A stretch of 64,000 nt of DNA, from contig OZ038453.1 in NCBI GenBank assembly GCA_964036195.1, forward strand, positions 13,677,206-13,741,205, written 5' to 3'. The stretch is from Sphaerolaimus hirsutus (lineage: Eukaryota; Nematoda; Chromadorea; Monhysterida; Sphaerolaimidae). The translations under genes were made by a program, and so were the position numbers. Numbering within the stretch: position 1 is the first letter of the stretch; each line of letters opens with the position of its first letter. This document shows, piece by piece, positions 35,670 to 47,883 of this stretch. Under the pieces are notes generated by a model. The model searched no databases. It saw only the letters and a list, made by a program, of their open reading frames with translations, and was not told the DNA's origin.

Positions 35670-36117
35670 CAAGGACGTATCCAGGGGGGGGGCGGGGGGG
35701 CTGCAGCCCCCCCCCCCTTCCCGGGGTGAGACCTAAAATGTCCCGGAAAATGCACCTTTTCCTATATATTTTTCGATGTTTCTTAAAAAATTTTCCGCGC
35801 AAGCGCGCAATTTCTTGCCCATGCATTGTATTTACAGCGGATCGGCCCCTGCAACCAATTTCCTTGGAAATGAACAGATTTTTCCAAACTTCGCTGTATA
35901 TGCATGCATATTTACATACATACAAAGCGGTTCCTGGCGCTGGCGCCAACGCCAATAGCGCCATGGCGTGGCGCCTTTGTATGGCGCTAGCGCCAAAACG
36001 CCTTTCCGTCCCTATATAGTGAAAAAAAATTGAAGGGGGGGGCTGAGCCCCCCCCCGTTCGCCGGCCCCCGTAAACAAGCAGCCCCCCCCCGCTCAAAAA
36101 TCCTGGATACGTCCCTG
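35670..36117. mobile_element. hAT-type MITE, GGACGTATCCAGG family, copy 1
   Basis: Ends CAAGGACGTATCCAGG and CCTGGATACGTCCCTG. Perfect 8-bp target duplication AGTGCGAT (35662-35669, 36118-36125). Pure G and C tracts lie just inside the ends. The core has CGCGCAAGCGCGCAATTTC at 35796-35814 and GGCGCC-type words. Confidence 0.92.
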
Positions 36118-36125
36118 AGTGCGAT

Positions 36126-37740
36126 ACATTTTTTGACAATCGAAAATTAATGTTTCTGCTGTAGGTTTTTCCCCGGATTAATCGGGATGTCAATGTAAAT
36201 ATTTAAAAAATGTACGAGTTAGACATCATAAAACACAGAATTATTAGCGCCAGATGTGTCGACACGCGAAAACTTGAAATTTGGAAGAAAACCTATAAAC
36301 GCTATTTTTTGTTTATAAACTTGCCCGATGTTGCATATTTAGATAAAATCTGTCTGCAATTTTGCATGTACGCAGAACCATCTGTGCACAACAACATTCA
36401 AACCGCCGAAATTTATCGCATCACTTCACAAAAATGAATTTGTAAAGCTGGTTTTACATAGGCCAACATAAAACTTTCAATGTGAGAAATGTTTTTCGAT
36501 CGTTTTCATTGTACACCCACCAATTCACACATCTGTATATACCTAATCCATACACTTAAAATAAATAAAAAGCACTTTTTGCCTCAATTTTATGTATCCG
36601 TCTGTACGCATTTATTTTATGCCCATTTTTATTGCATGCTCAAAAATTAATTCGCCCCGGTGAAATTGCAGCGGGCGATACACACGAAAGTGGTTTTTGC
36701 CAAACTAGTAACTGCCACCGCGAGTAATAATTTAATTGCCAAACATGTCAACGCGCATTACACATTTTCTAATCAAGATGTACAAACGACAGATGGCACA
36801 CGAACCACAATTATGAATGCGACCAAATTTCCTTGTGGAATTTGGGGATCTATTTTGTATGGACACTATTTCCTTGCAGACAACATAAATAGACATTCTG
36901 TTATAATTTTTTCAGTAACCTTAATACACAAAAAAACGTTTGTGATTCCCGATTTCGCTCTTTTTTCGGCAATTTTTGTCAAAAGCTCAAAAATTATAAT
37001 TGATTTATGGCAGCAACTGGCGCGCCTGTTTTGCGGTGATTCACGGAAAATTTATTTCATGACAGCAGTAGCATATATTTGCATCTGCATATGTAAAACC
37101 AACACAAACAGTGCATAAATTGTGACTTTTCCGCAATTTTCCACAGGCAAGTCGATCCATCTTTCAGTTCACTCAGGACGCAAAAAGTGTGCACATAAGT
37201 GCCCGCATGGGCACATAAAATGGTGAATGGCTTGTGTTTTGACGGAATATTTAAAGTGTCCATTTATTTGCATACTTTGATATGGACACTTGACTATGGA
37301 CACTTCAAGTTCAACTTGAGCACTTGACAACAAAAAAAATTAGAAAAATTTTCCACCAAAAATTCTGCCAAAATGCAGTGCCAATAGCCCCCAAAGGACA
37401 ATACATCACACCATTTCTATACATAATACATCAGCTTACTGAAGAGTAAAAAGGCCATTTTTCACTGTCACTACATTGGAAGATGGATGGATTGAGATGT
37501 GAAAATCTGTAATTTGATATGGGAGGTAAAAAATTTCATGAAATTGCAGCACAATTTTTGGGTTTTTAAGAATTATTTCAAAACATTTTTTTGTCATGCA
37601 GTCACGATCAATCAATTGGGGTAATAAATCATAGGCGCGTACAGCGCAAACATGAAATAATAAATTTTATACAAAATGTATTTTATGTTCAGTTTTCGAA
37701 ACAAAACTGATTTAATATTGATAATGTCATTCAGTTTAAG
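36126..37740 (+). other. Intergenic with two unrecognised ORFs
   Basis: ORFs at 36210-36437 (75 codons) and 36660-37118 (152 codons) are open from ATG or a near-cognate start but resemble no family I know; both could be chance. The longer one begins after a possible acceptor (TTGCAG at 36664-36669). Nothing else is seen in the stretch. Confidence 0.3.
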
Positions 37741-38164
37741 CAGGGACGTATCCAGGATTTTTGAGCGGGGGGGGCTGCTTGTTTACGGAGGCCGGCGAGG
37801 GGGGGGGGCTCAGCCCCCCCCCCTAAAATTTTAGCTATATAGTGGCGGAATGGCGCCGGCGCCATTTGTATGCGCCACGCCATGGCGCCATTGGCGTTGG
37901 CGCCAGCGCCATGGAACGCTGTATATGTATGTAAATATACATACAAAACAGCAAAAAGCACAACATTGAGTGTATTTATAGCGATTTGCGACCACAGGGA
38001 GCAAATCTGATGATAATACCCTATGTGTGGTGAAGAATGCGCGCTTGCGCGCAAAATTTTTTACGCTGACGTTGAAAAAGTCGCATTTTCCTGTCACTTT
38101 CTGGTCTCGCCCCGGGAGGGGGGGGGGCTGCAGCCCCCCCCGCCCCCCCCTGGATACGGCCCTG
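37741..38164. mobile_element. hAT-type MITE, GGACGTATCCAGG family, copy 2
   Basis: Ends CAGGGACGTATCCAGG and CCTGGATACGGCCCTG. Perfect 8-bp target duplication AGTTTAAG (37733-37740, 38165-38172). G/C tracts lie at both ends. The core has GGCGCC words and GCGCGCTTGCGCGC at 38039-38052. It is inverted relative to copy 1. Confidence 0.92.
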
Positions 38165-38172
38165 AGTTTAAG

Positions 38173-39341
38173 GAATAACCTTCAACTAAAGAAAAATTTA
38201 TGATTGTTAACCTCCATTTAAAAACATTTAGAAAATACATGCATAGATTGGTCACACTTTTATGATATAAACATTTTTATAAACAGCCTCCACTACAATC
38301 AAATAATGTAATCCCCTTCAGTTCAGTGTACCTTGAAACAGAAATCCACATAATTCAGCTTAAGCAAGTCTATTTCTAGCCATAGCATTTAGTAAACAAT
38401 GTAAGCAGATACCTTAGTTCCAAATGCATTGTCCCTTTTATTACTTGCACACTGGCACAAACAGAAGCTTAATTAAAACATGGGGATCAATTTTATTGTG
38501 GCTTGGGTGTAGGGGTGGCAATGTGACAATGTGAAATGGTGAATAAAATAAAATTGTAAAATCCTCATGTTATTCCCAAATTTTATTGATAACCCCAAGT
38601 ATACTCCAAGCAGAATCAAGCAAATCTTCAGAAGTAACAAATACTTCAAATTTCCAAAAGCAACCCAAACCCCAAAAGCACACACAAAATGAATCCCCAA
38701 AAGCCATGCTCCAGTTTCATTTAAGCCCCATAATCTGTCTGTGGAATGTGAATGCAAGCTGTTTGCACCCAAGCATGTCTAATGAGCTTTTCTGCCAGTA
38801 AATATATTCTATATATAAACTGGCAGTGTACAAATTGCATTAGTTCATGCATTTTGCATGCATCTTGGCTGTGCTTTGGATGGTGCATGCAAAATGTGAA
38901 TCATGCAACACGCTATAGAGCTGGAAAAATGTCATTCAAAAACACGTTTTGAAAAAACAGGTTCATCGAAAAAATGTCTTTTGACATCCCTGATGACTAC
39001 AACCCCACATATTGTGTTCTGGGTTCACCACCATGTGCAAAATGAAAGACACAGATTTTTTCGATTTTGGAGGTTGATAAAAGCAGACAGTATTTTTTGT
39101 GTGATTGGCATTTGAGATGCATTTTACAGGATTCCCCTGAACTGCGGCATGAATTATATACTTTGGGGGACTGGTTGTTGAGTAAAGAATGATCCCAAAC
39201 ACTAAATTCGGTTTATGGTTGCAATGATCAAACCAGATGAATGGCAGCTAAAACGCGAAGAAAGAAAGTTGATTTGAAAGAAAAAACACATAAAAAGTAT
39301 CTAAGTGACAGTCGCAGACATCGGGTGAAGAAATGCACATA
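38173..39341. other. Intergenic, no gene recognised
   Basis: Repetitive GCATGCA/TTTTGCATGCA words occur near 38850-38900. No exon-like segment with convincing protein similarity was found. Confidence 0.5.
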
Positions 39342-39673
39342 CCGAAATGCATTTCCTCGAAATAACCCCAGGGGGGGGGTATTTTTTCAGAGTGAACATT
39401 TTGAGGGGGGCTTACTCGAGAAGGGGTATTATCTCGTCAGAAATTTTCGTGAAATTCATAGTAATGAATACGCTTTTTCATCCACAAAAACGGTAATAAA
39501 CGTGAGAAGATAGGTTATAGTCGGGCTATAGACATACATTTGGACACAATTGAACGTATACGTGTATCAGCGATGCTAACTGGCATCAATAAGCACATTG
39601 CACACATGAAGTAGATCATTCTAGATTATTTGGGGGGGTATTCAAATGGGGGGTGTATTTCGAGGAAATACGG
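39342..39673. mobile_element. CCGTATT-type MITE, partial left end
   Basis: The right end CGAGGAAATACGG is followed by TA (39674-39675). The left end reads CCGAAATGCATTTCCTCG, altered from the family consensus. Inside are GGGGGGGTATTTTTTC words and the ATTTTCGTGA...CATAGTA segment shared with 25377-25789. Confidence 0.75.
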
Positions 39674-39675
39674 TA

Positions 39676-41459
39676 CATCGATGGCAACATGTGGACAAAT
39701 GTACAACTAAGCAAATGTATGCAAATGTACAGCGTTGAACTATGTGCGGCTACGCTTTGTATGAAGATGAATTAAACAGAAATCGTTCAGCACCTAGGAT
39801 TTGCTCAGTACTTTAATATTGATGGTAGCGGAAATGATAGCTCGCTTTTTCTGTTCACTTTGGCACCCCAAGTACTATTTTTGCTGCCACAAGACATTCA
39901 CACAAGTGTAAATGCATCCAATGGACAGATTGGGGCAACCCCTATGCAAAAATTGGCCCCCAATGGTTAACCCCCAGATCTTTCTAAACTGGGATATCTG
40001 TTTACGCGTGTCTACACGTTGAAAAAAGCCTATAACATGAACAAACGGCGACGCCTCCCGCAATTGAATTTTGTTAACTATGTATCTTCCTAAAATGCGT
40101 TCGTGTGTTTTGGTACCGCTATAGTGGAATAAAACAATGAATATACACCGAAAAATAACAGTGACTTTGGAAAATGCAAACAAACAGAAACAGTCAAAAT
40201 ACCCAATAAAATCGAAACAAAAGTCCCCAAATCAAGACCCACCTAGTGTTCTATTCATTTCATCTCTTGATATAAAAAGGTCGAGCTTCCCATCGCATTT
40301 CTGCATCAGAAAAGCCATCCAAATAGTTCCAAGAATTTTGGCACAATGCCAAAACGTGTAGTTTCTCCATTTTTGGTCGTAATATTGGTTAAGAATCATC
40401 TTTAAATGCTAAATTTAGTCGACAGCATGTCTAAATCTTGATCGGAATTGCCAAACAGGTCGCCATTCTGCGCAAAGTGTATTTGAAGTGAGAAAAAGTA
40501 AAGGAGAAGAAACAAAATGGCAAACGGGGGTCATATTATTTTATATTTTTGCTCGCAAAAATAACATTTGGATACCGACCAAAAATAAGCCGGCCTAAAT
40601 TCTTCCGATCGGGGCACGAATGTGAAGTTGGCTTACGTCCGAGTTTGTGCGGTTACGTATAGTACCAACGAGAGCAAAATACGCAGCATTTCCGTCCGAG
40701 TCACAGATAGTGGACGCAGAATACGATTAAGCGAGGGGAAATGGTCGCTAATGGCGGCCCACACACTCAAATGCCGCGCCAGTCAACGGCTGTATAACAG
40801 GAGTGTATCCAAAAACTGTTTTGGCCAGCTGCCAACTCGACATCAGGGGTATCGCCGGTTACGGTTCTGATATAATAAAAACCACACATTCTGCAGAGGA
40901 ATCTTCCATCGAAACTATTAACAAAGAGTATCTTATTTTCGCGTTACATTGTTAACAAAGAGTATCTTATTTTCGCGTTACCTTGCACTGCTTTCAATTT
41001 CAGTGAATTTTATTCATACTTCACCACGTTATAACTTATAAGTTATAGGTATTCATCAAAACACGGTAATATTCTCTGTAAAGCCCGCACACACACTGTT
41101 CAAAAATAAATTCAGTCAAAATAAATGTGAAATTATCAAAGTGATAAAATTATGGACAGCAAACTACTATTTGTCGATAGAATTTATACAATCACCATAA
41201 AAATATTGCCGCTTTGCATAGGTATTTTGCATTTCGGTGTAGGAAATGTGCACGACGGAAAATATTTTCGGCTTGTTTGACGGCAAATAAATATTATTAT
41301 TACACAAAAATAGCTATTGAAATGTTTGATTCGATTTAATAATCAACTGTAAAGTTCAACTGGTTCAACCGTTCGTCATCATGTGCAGCAATGAAATTAA
41401 AACCCTGCATCACGTCACAAATTGTATAATATCGATAAATCTTCATTCTCCATCACATG
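39676..41459. other. Intergenic with a 34-bp tandem duplication
   Basis: No gene recognised. At 40918-40947 and 40952-40981 the sequence TTAACAAAGAGTATCTTATT and its continuation appears twice with period 34. An ORF at 40622-40870 (82 codons) has no recognisable similarity. Confidence 0.5.
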
Positions 41460-41864
41460 CCGTATTTCTTCTAATATAACGGCATACCTCCAATTCCAAT
41501 AGAACGGCACCTCGAATAAAACGGCAGGTTTTGGCACTTTGTACACCCACGGAAAGAATAGAACGGCACCTCCAATAGAACGGCGGCTAGAAATAACGTT
41601 GCATTGCGCCAAAACACAAAAATATTTGAAAAGTTTGTCGTGAGAACATCCAGGATGTCAGGATTCAGGGTTTTTTCACATTTGTTTTTTTTAATTGATG
41701 TTCTGATATTAAAATGGCGTCCATGTATCACTAAAAATACTGTGTTCAAATGAAAATCACTTGAAAATGTTTGATAAATAAAATATAACGGCAGCCTCCA
41801 ATAGAACGGTAGGCAAAAAGTTCACGAAAAAATAGAATGACGCCGTTCTATTAGAAGAAATACG
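41460..41864. mobile_element. CCGTATT-type MITE, TAGAACGGC variant
   Basis: Ends CGTATTTCTTCTAATA and TATTAGAAGAAATACGG, followed by TA. The inside is made of words such as CTCCAATAGAACGGCA. The same word set recurs near 44280-44430, 51678-52034 and 53025-53388. Confidence 0.82.
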
Positions 41865-42066
41865 GTAAATATTTAGTACACCCGTGTATATAAACCGCGA
41901 ATTTTACATAAATCTGTCTGTGGGTGAATTTAGGTCAGTTTTTCTGATTTGATATTTTTTGCAACTTTTCACTTTTAGTTTTGTCTGTCATAAAAAAACA
42001 CCCATTGTGAGAGAGATCTCGTAATTTTTTCAGACTTTTCTCATAAAAGACTAAAGAAAAAGAAAG

Positions 42067-45000
42067 ATGAAAATGCAAGAACTTACTTCATCGCCAACAA
42101 TTTCCACCGCAAGTATGGATGAAAATTTGAATCGTGACAACAAAAACAATGCCACAAACGATCGCCAAATTCAGGTAGCGTTTGCATAGCTGTTTTAAGT
42201 TTTCACTTTCAGTATTTTCCCGGGATTACCCCAGCAGGTCTGAGTGGTCTGGGGAAAAATACCCCCTAGCCTCTCGAAATATCCGTTTATGAATACTTTT
42301 GATGAATATGATACTCAATGCTTATCATGTATTTATTTATCAGTGACTGCCACACATTATCTACCTACCGTAAATCCTTGAATGAGACCCTCCCTTGAAT
42401 AACTCCCCCCTGTTGGCCAGGTGAGGAAAAACTAACTCATCCCCTTGAATAACTCCCCCCTGTTGGCCAGGTGAGGAAAAACTAACTCATCCCCTTGAAC
42501 CCCCCCTCTGTGTATTTTAAATGAGTATACTCCGGTTACTTTACACCCTGCACGCGTGGTTCCCGCTGGAAGTGTGCCAACGATGGTTAACGCGTCCGAG
42601 TTTCATAAAAAGATGACAAAATGGATTGTTGTTATAATGTTATTCATTAACATATTCACATCGATGAATTTTTTTCATCTTTTTACGGAAATCGCATGAC
42701 TTAACAATAAATGGCACGCTTCCAACACGAGACATAAATCAGTGCGACGGCAGAGTATCATGTACGCCGAGTACAACCACAATGTGTATTTGAATGATTT
42801 GGATGCTGATGAACATGAATTTTAGCATGAGTACCTTGTTTTTGTATACTGTACTGTTTTTTGTATGTATTTTTGTATTTATACTATGTACATGATGTAT
42901 TAATCCATGCCATCTACCATCTGTGTCCATCTACCTACCTACATTGATACATCTAAATCTACATTGATATATCTGTTTTGTCACTTTTTATCAGGTTTGG
43001 GTATGTAGAACGAAAGCCCATGTTTACTGCGATCCGTTTCGAAAATTTTTGAGGAAATAATGCCCCCCCTCTTGAAATACCCCCTCAAAATGTCCACTCT
43101 GAAAAAATAAACACCCTGGGGGTATTTCAAGGAAATATTTACGGTATTCCACTTTAGCTAAAAAAATTACTTCAATAGGGTGTGAAGTTTTCTCGTATAC
43201 CGGTAGGTAACCGATATTTATTTTTACAATAACAATTAAATACAGTTTATTCTAAATTACCTCAGATGTGCCAATGCAGATGTAGTGGTAAAAGTGCGAC
43301 CAGAAAAAAACGTTCAGACAAAAAGTGCTCTGAAAGTTCATCACAAACAGGGAAAGAGGTTCAAAAGAGAGGAAAAAAGCAAGTTTACCTACCGTATTTC
43401 CTCGAAATACCCCCAGGGGGTTTATTTTTTCAGAGTGAGAATTTTGAGGGGGGTATTTCGAGGGGGGGGGGGTAATTTGAGGGGGGGGGGTATTATTTGG
43501 TCAGACATCTTTTGAACACCCAGACTCAGTACTAAAAACGTACGCAGACCTAGAAAAATGCAACAAAAACCACCATTTATAAGAGTCTATAGCCTTATAT
43601 AAGTATGTAGATGATATAAAACATGTTCTAACGTAACACAATCATTGTTTTTAACCTGTGTTCTGCGTTTCCCAGAGCTTTTGTCGTCTACGTTCCCAAT
43701 ACACTGAATTTTGGGGGGGGGGGTATTTCGAGCGGGGTTTATTAATTCATAGTGGCCATTTTGAGGGGGGTATTTCGAGGGGGGTTTATTAAGTCATAGT
43801 GGCCATTTTGAGGGGGGGGTATTTCGAGGGGGGGGGGGTTATTATTTCCCCAGCCCATTTTGAGGGGGGGTTAATTCGAGGGGGGGGTTAATTCAAGGGG
43901 GGGGGATAATTCGAGGTAATACGGTACATCATGTATGCAATGTACATGATGTATTTATTGATGCCAATTTGCATCGCAGATACACATATACGTTAATATG
44001 TGTACAGATGTACGTCTAAATAACCGATATGTCCCGATATATCCTATTTACCTACGTTTATTACCGGTTTTGGGTATGAAAAAGTGTACTGTTTACAATG
44101 AATTTCATGAAAATTTCTGACGAAATAATAACCCCTCCCTCGAAATACCCCCTCAAAATTTCCACTCTGAAAAAAAAACCCTGGGGGTATTTCAAGAAAA
44201 TACGGTATATCTGAATGCTTTGAATGTTCTCACCATCTACTTATATTTATTTTTGTGTTTTGGCACACACACACCCAACAGAATTTCCACCTGTCATTCT
44301 ATTGGAGGTGTGGTTCAATTGGAGGATGCCGCTCTATTTTTTCGCGAGTGCAAAAACGTGCCAAAACCGGCTGTTCTATTTGAGGTGCCTTACTATGAGA
44401 GGTATGTCATTCAATTTGAAGAAATACGGTATTAGATACCATTTATCGCAGCTCTAAGCATGTGTGAAAAAATGTGAAAACCTCAAAGAGATCAATTCAC
44501 TCTCAGATGATCTATGCAAATTATAACACGAGATCTTGTCTGCTCGATTGTACAGTGAGAATGATTTTCGAAGTATGCGGGTGCACTTTGGTCATGGATT
44601 CTTACATGTTCAAAGACAGTTACAAGAATGTTTCAGGATGCACGGTATGTTTTTGGTTGAAATGTTTTGCTTTAAGTTGTGTAGCACCACTAGTGATGGA
44701 ATGGCGCCATTTGAAGGCGCCAGAAGGCGCCGCGCCATGGCGCCATTCTTTTTCTGTGGCGCCCGCGGCGCCTGGCGCGCAGTCCTAAAAGGGCGGCAGA
44801 ATGGTGCCAACAGCCAACACAATACTTGCACGAATGTTTTTAGAGTATAATAACTGTAAATCCCCCTTATAACAACTGCTTTTTACCACCCAGCCGCCAG
44901 AAATGCGATACTGCGTACTAAACCCCGATGACGAACGCGGTCGAAAGTACACTCCAAAAATCAATGAAAAAATTCAAAATTGCTCCATAAAGTGCCACAG

Positions 45001-45641
45001 CCCACCGTGCTACAGTGACCGGATTGAAATAAAAACAGTCACAAGTGCCACGGTGCCATCGAGTTTCCTGGAAGAGTTTGAAAAGAGCCACCATATTTTG
45101 TTGACGATTGGATTTGAGAATGTCGAATATATTAGGATTATACAGGTGGGTCAGATCAGATCATAATTTAAGGGTGCTAGTGCGAGTTTTAAGAGGTAAT
45201 GCCGTTTCCTTTTTCGAGATTTTTGGTTGAAAATGTTTAGATAAAAAGTACGGAAACACAATTCAAAATATCGATTTCACATAAATGTATTATATGGTAG
45301 CGGCAGAATAGTGAAATGTCCAGACAATTCATATTTAAAGTAGCCATTGGTAAAGCTAAGTGAGGAATGGCTGAGATATGGAGTTTTGGAGTAAACTCGG
45401 CAGACATTATGCTATAAACGCTTCTCCCATGTGTTCCCTCGATATATTTTTTATACTTTCTCCACAGGAAAACTCAATGACATTTGCAACATTCCTGGGC
45501 AACATCGGCGGGCACATGGGACTTTGGCTAGGTGCCAGCATTGTCTCAGCCATAAAATTGTTTGTGATTCTGATATTCATCGCTTGTCGGTATTGCGGGA
45601 AATTGAAATCTAGAAGAAATAACAGTGTGAAACCATCATAA
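42067..45641 (+). CDS. DEG/ENaC (degenerin) channel subunit A, middle exons not found
   Basis: Amiloride-sensitive sodium channel family, two TM segments around a Cys-rich extracellular domain. Exons supported: 42067-42174 (MKMQELTSSP..., phase 0 donor), 43266-43378 (or to 43382; MCQCRCSGKSA...), 44507-44644 (YNTRSCLLDC...CGC, the conserved Cys motif), 44894-45145 (NCSIKCHSPPC and onward) and 45468-45641 (NIGGHMGLWLGASIVSAIKL, the GLWLG/S signature and TM2, then a basic tail and stop). The last three join in phase 0. Missing between 43383 and 44507 are TM1 and most of the extracellular domain; that interval is full of CCGTATT-type elements. Either those exons were lost, or they are so diverged or displaced that I missed them. 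Gene B at 57961-58302 holds the matching second and TM1 exons. Confidence 0.8.
42392..42495. repeat. 50-bp tandem duplication of CCCCTTGAATAACTCCCCCC
   Basis: Two head-to-tail copies (period 50) of a unit that includes TGTTGGCCAGGTGAGGAAAA, within what looks like the left half of a CCGTATT-family element starting CCGTAAATCCTTGAATGA near 42368. It lies in DEG/ENaC-A intron 1. Confidence 0.75.
42528..42775. mobile_element. TIR element related to 2668-3168, DEG/ENaC-A intron 1
   Basis: Starts GAGTATACTCCGGTTACTTT and ends CATGTACGCCGAGTAC. It shares TTTACACCCTGCACGCGTGG and GGCACGCTTCCAAC with the element at 2668-3168, in the opposite orientation and without the nested insert. Confidence 0.65.
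43392..43924. mobile_element. CCGTATT-type MITE, DEG/ENaC-A intron 2
   Basis: Ends CCGTATTTCCTCGAAATACC and ATAATTCGAGGTAATACGG, flanked by TA (43390-43391, 43925-43926). It begins fewer than 15 bases after the donor of exon 2. Partial relatives lie at 43050-43147 and 44110-44206. Confidence 0.82.
44690..44810. repeat. GCGCC-word cluster in a DEG/ENaC-A intron
   Basis: It starts CACTAGTGATGGAATGGCGCC and continues with GGCGCC, GCGCCATGGCGCC and GGCGCCTGGCGC words, a short relative of the GCGCC hAT family, without a clear right end. It lies between exons ending 44644 and starting 44894. Confidence 0.6.
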
Positions 45642-46031
45642 TGGGCAGATTTTTTTGTAAATTTTCAGGCTTTAAAATGGTGAAATAACATACGTGTGAA
45701 TATTGCACTTTCATTGTGATTTTCATTTCATCGTTATATTTACAGCGGCATCCAGTCTACCTAGTCCCGCTGGGAACAAAAGGTGGGATTCACTTTGAAT
45801 ATCGTTTACGATGTTAATAACTCTTTTGCATAAAAAATCGCTTATCATACATAAATTTTGTAGCTATTAAAATATTTATTTATCACTAAACTTATGTAAA
45901 GTGACAGAAACCAGACAGCGGACAAAATTAACTTTAAAAAACTACCAATTAGACTTGTCTGGCGACGGACGTCGGTCACATCGCGTCGTGTTTTTTGTAG
46001 ACAATATAGGTATGCATTTTGGTCCCATTGC

Positions 46032-46248
46032 TAGAAATGGAAAGGCACCGGGGCACCGGTGCCCCGGTGCTGGGCACCGAAGGATGTGCTGGGCACCGAA
46101 GGCTCCCAGCACCGGTGCCTTTTTTCGAGGGTGCCATGCCGGTGCCGGTGCTATTTTTTTGCCGGTGCTAAAGGTGCCAGGTGCCATTTTGACGCGATGG
46201 CACCGTGCCGGTGCGGTGCCATTTTTTCCGGTGCCTTTTCCATTACTA
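46032..46248. mobile_element. hAT-type MITE, CACCGG family, short copy
   Basis: Ends TAGAAATGGAAAGGCACCGG and CCGGTGCCTTTTCCATTACTA. The 8-bp flanks CCCATTGC and CCTGTTGC agree at 6 of 8 positions. The inside is CACCGG/GGTGCC words. Confidence 0.8.
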
Positions 46249-46859
46249 CCTGTTGCTTGATGACAGTACCGCGTGTATACACTTAAATCTACGGTACTAT
46301 TTATCGTCAAGCAACATGACCAAAATTTATTGTCTACATAAAAAATCACCACGTCGCATGATAAGCGTTTTAGTGCCCTGCCAGCAATGGCAAAAACACA
46401 CGTATTAAATACAGAAACTCATTGAGTTGCTGTGTTTATGCTTTACACAGAAACATGGAAAGTCAACATTTTTAAAATGTTCAAAACTCAAATGAGTTTC
46501 TTCTTGAAAAAATTTTTTTAGTTTTTTTATTTGGATTTACATAAATACTGTGTTTAACCGAACAAAATAAGTCATGAGTATACATATCAACAGATCATAG
46601 TTGTTAAAACGTATTTACTTTTAGGTACCCGATAAATACATATAGGTACTCATGTACTGAGTAAATACATATTTGTTTCCTTCAAAAAAGTTTTTGTACT
46701 CACATTTTACGTATGTTTTTTGAAAGTACTTGAGTACAGAAAACATATTTCTGATAGGCATTTATAGAGGTTTTTTAGGGCATGGAAGGGAGAAAAGTGT
46801 GAAAAAGAAAGGCTAAAAATGGAGAGAAAAATAGCCAATATGGGTATATATATCACCAA

Positions 46860-47207
46860 TGTTGTGCATGTGGAATGCACATAGTGATTGAACCCGCAAC
46901 TATTATGTTTCACTGTTCATTTATAAGGTAGCAGTAAGAATGCAACATTAGTCACTTCTGACTCATTTACAGATCTATTTCCCCCTTTCCCCAGGTGCTC
47001 AGATATCATCTTATGCCTTTACCAATAAAGTTGTGATACTTTAGAAGGTTGAGATTTGAGGTCAGCTGAACATTTAGGGAACTCTCTTCCATTTCTGCAT
47101 ATTTGCAAGTGGACAGCAGGATCAGACCTTTTGCCAGTCTTGAGTCCTGAACACTTGAAAGCGGACATTCTTTGGTGCCCAGAGCTCTCACAGCCTGGCG
47201 CACTACA
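46860..47207 (+). repeat. 5' LTR
   Basis: Matches 50585-50932 at offset 3725. It contains CAATAAAG near 47027, a candidate polyadenylation signal. It is bounded by TG...CA. Confidence 0.9.
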
Positions 47208-47267
47208 TGGTGATCGTACTTTACTGAAAACGTGACAAGTTTTCAGTCGAATCCCCGAGCAGCATAC

Positions 47268-47690
47268 ACAGGTGGTGCACCCAGCCGAGCGTCGGCCACA
47301 GGTATCGCTGCGAGTGCTCAGGGCGCCTGGGCAAGGGATGCTGATTTGACGCTCATGGAGCGCATTCACTGAGCCGCGGGCTCAACGCAGATTTACGCAG
47401 TTTACACAGAGTGGTGCACTCGGCCGAGTAAAGGTACTGCGGCATACACTCAGGGTGCCTGAGTATAAAAAACCAGCGCTTGTGAAGCGCACTCATTGAG
47501 CCGTGGGCTGATTTACGCAGCATACACAGGTGGTGCACTCGGCTGAGCGTCAGTTTAAGGTACTGCAGCATACACTCAGGGTGCCTGAGTATAAAAAAAC
47601 AACAGTGCTTATGAAGTGCACTTATTGAGCCTGTGGGCTCAACACAGATAAAACAGTGTACCAGCTGAGTGTCAGCTGAAAGCATTGCTG
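47268..47690 (+). repeat. Tandem repeats in the LTR element leader
   Basis: Three to four diverged units start GGTGCACYCGGCYGAG at 47274, 47413 and 47532 (spacing 139 and 119), each followed by GGTACTGC, CACTCAGGGTGCCTG, GCGCACTCATTGAGCC and TACGCAGCATACACAG. They lie between the primer site and the ORF, where a packaging signal would be expected. Confidence 0.8.
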
Positions 47691-47883
47691 AATCTGCTCT
47701 GTGTGACAGATCACAAGTTTTAAAGGTGCACTTGTGGAGCGACAGTTGTCAATGAGTGACGACAGTTTTTTCAGCCCAGAAAGCGTAAATTCATGCAGAA
47801 TGGCGGGCAAGTTGCAGTTGACCAGTGATGAATTCACAGATAAAATCACAGAGTGGTTAGCGGGGCGGTAACGACCAGCACTA

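Noticed and set aside
36660..37118. 152-codon ORF as a gene
   Set aside because: No similarity recognised, no clear start context or splice partners; kept only as an unassigned ORF within the intergenic entry.
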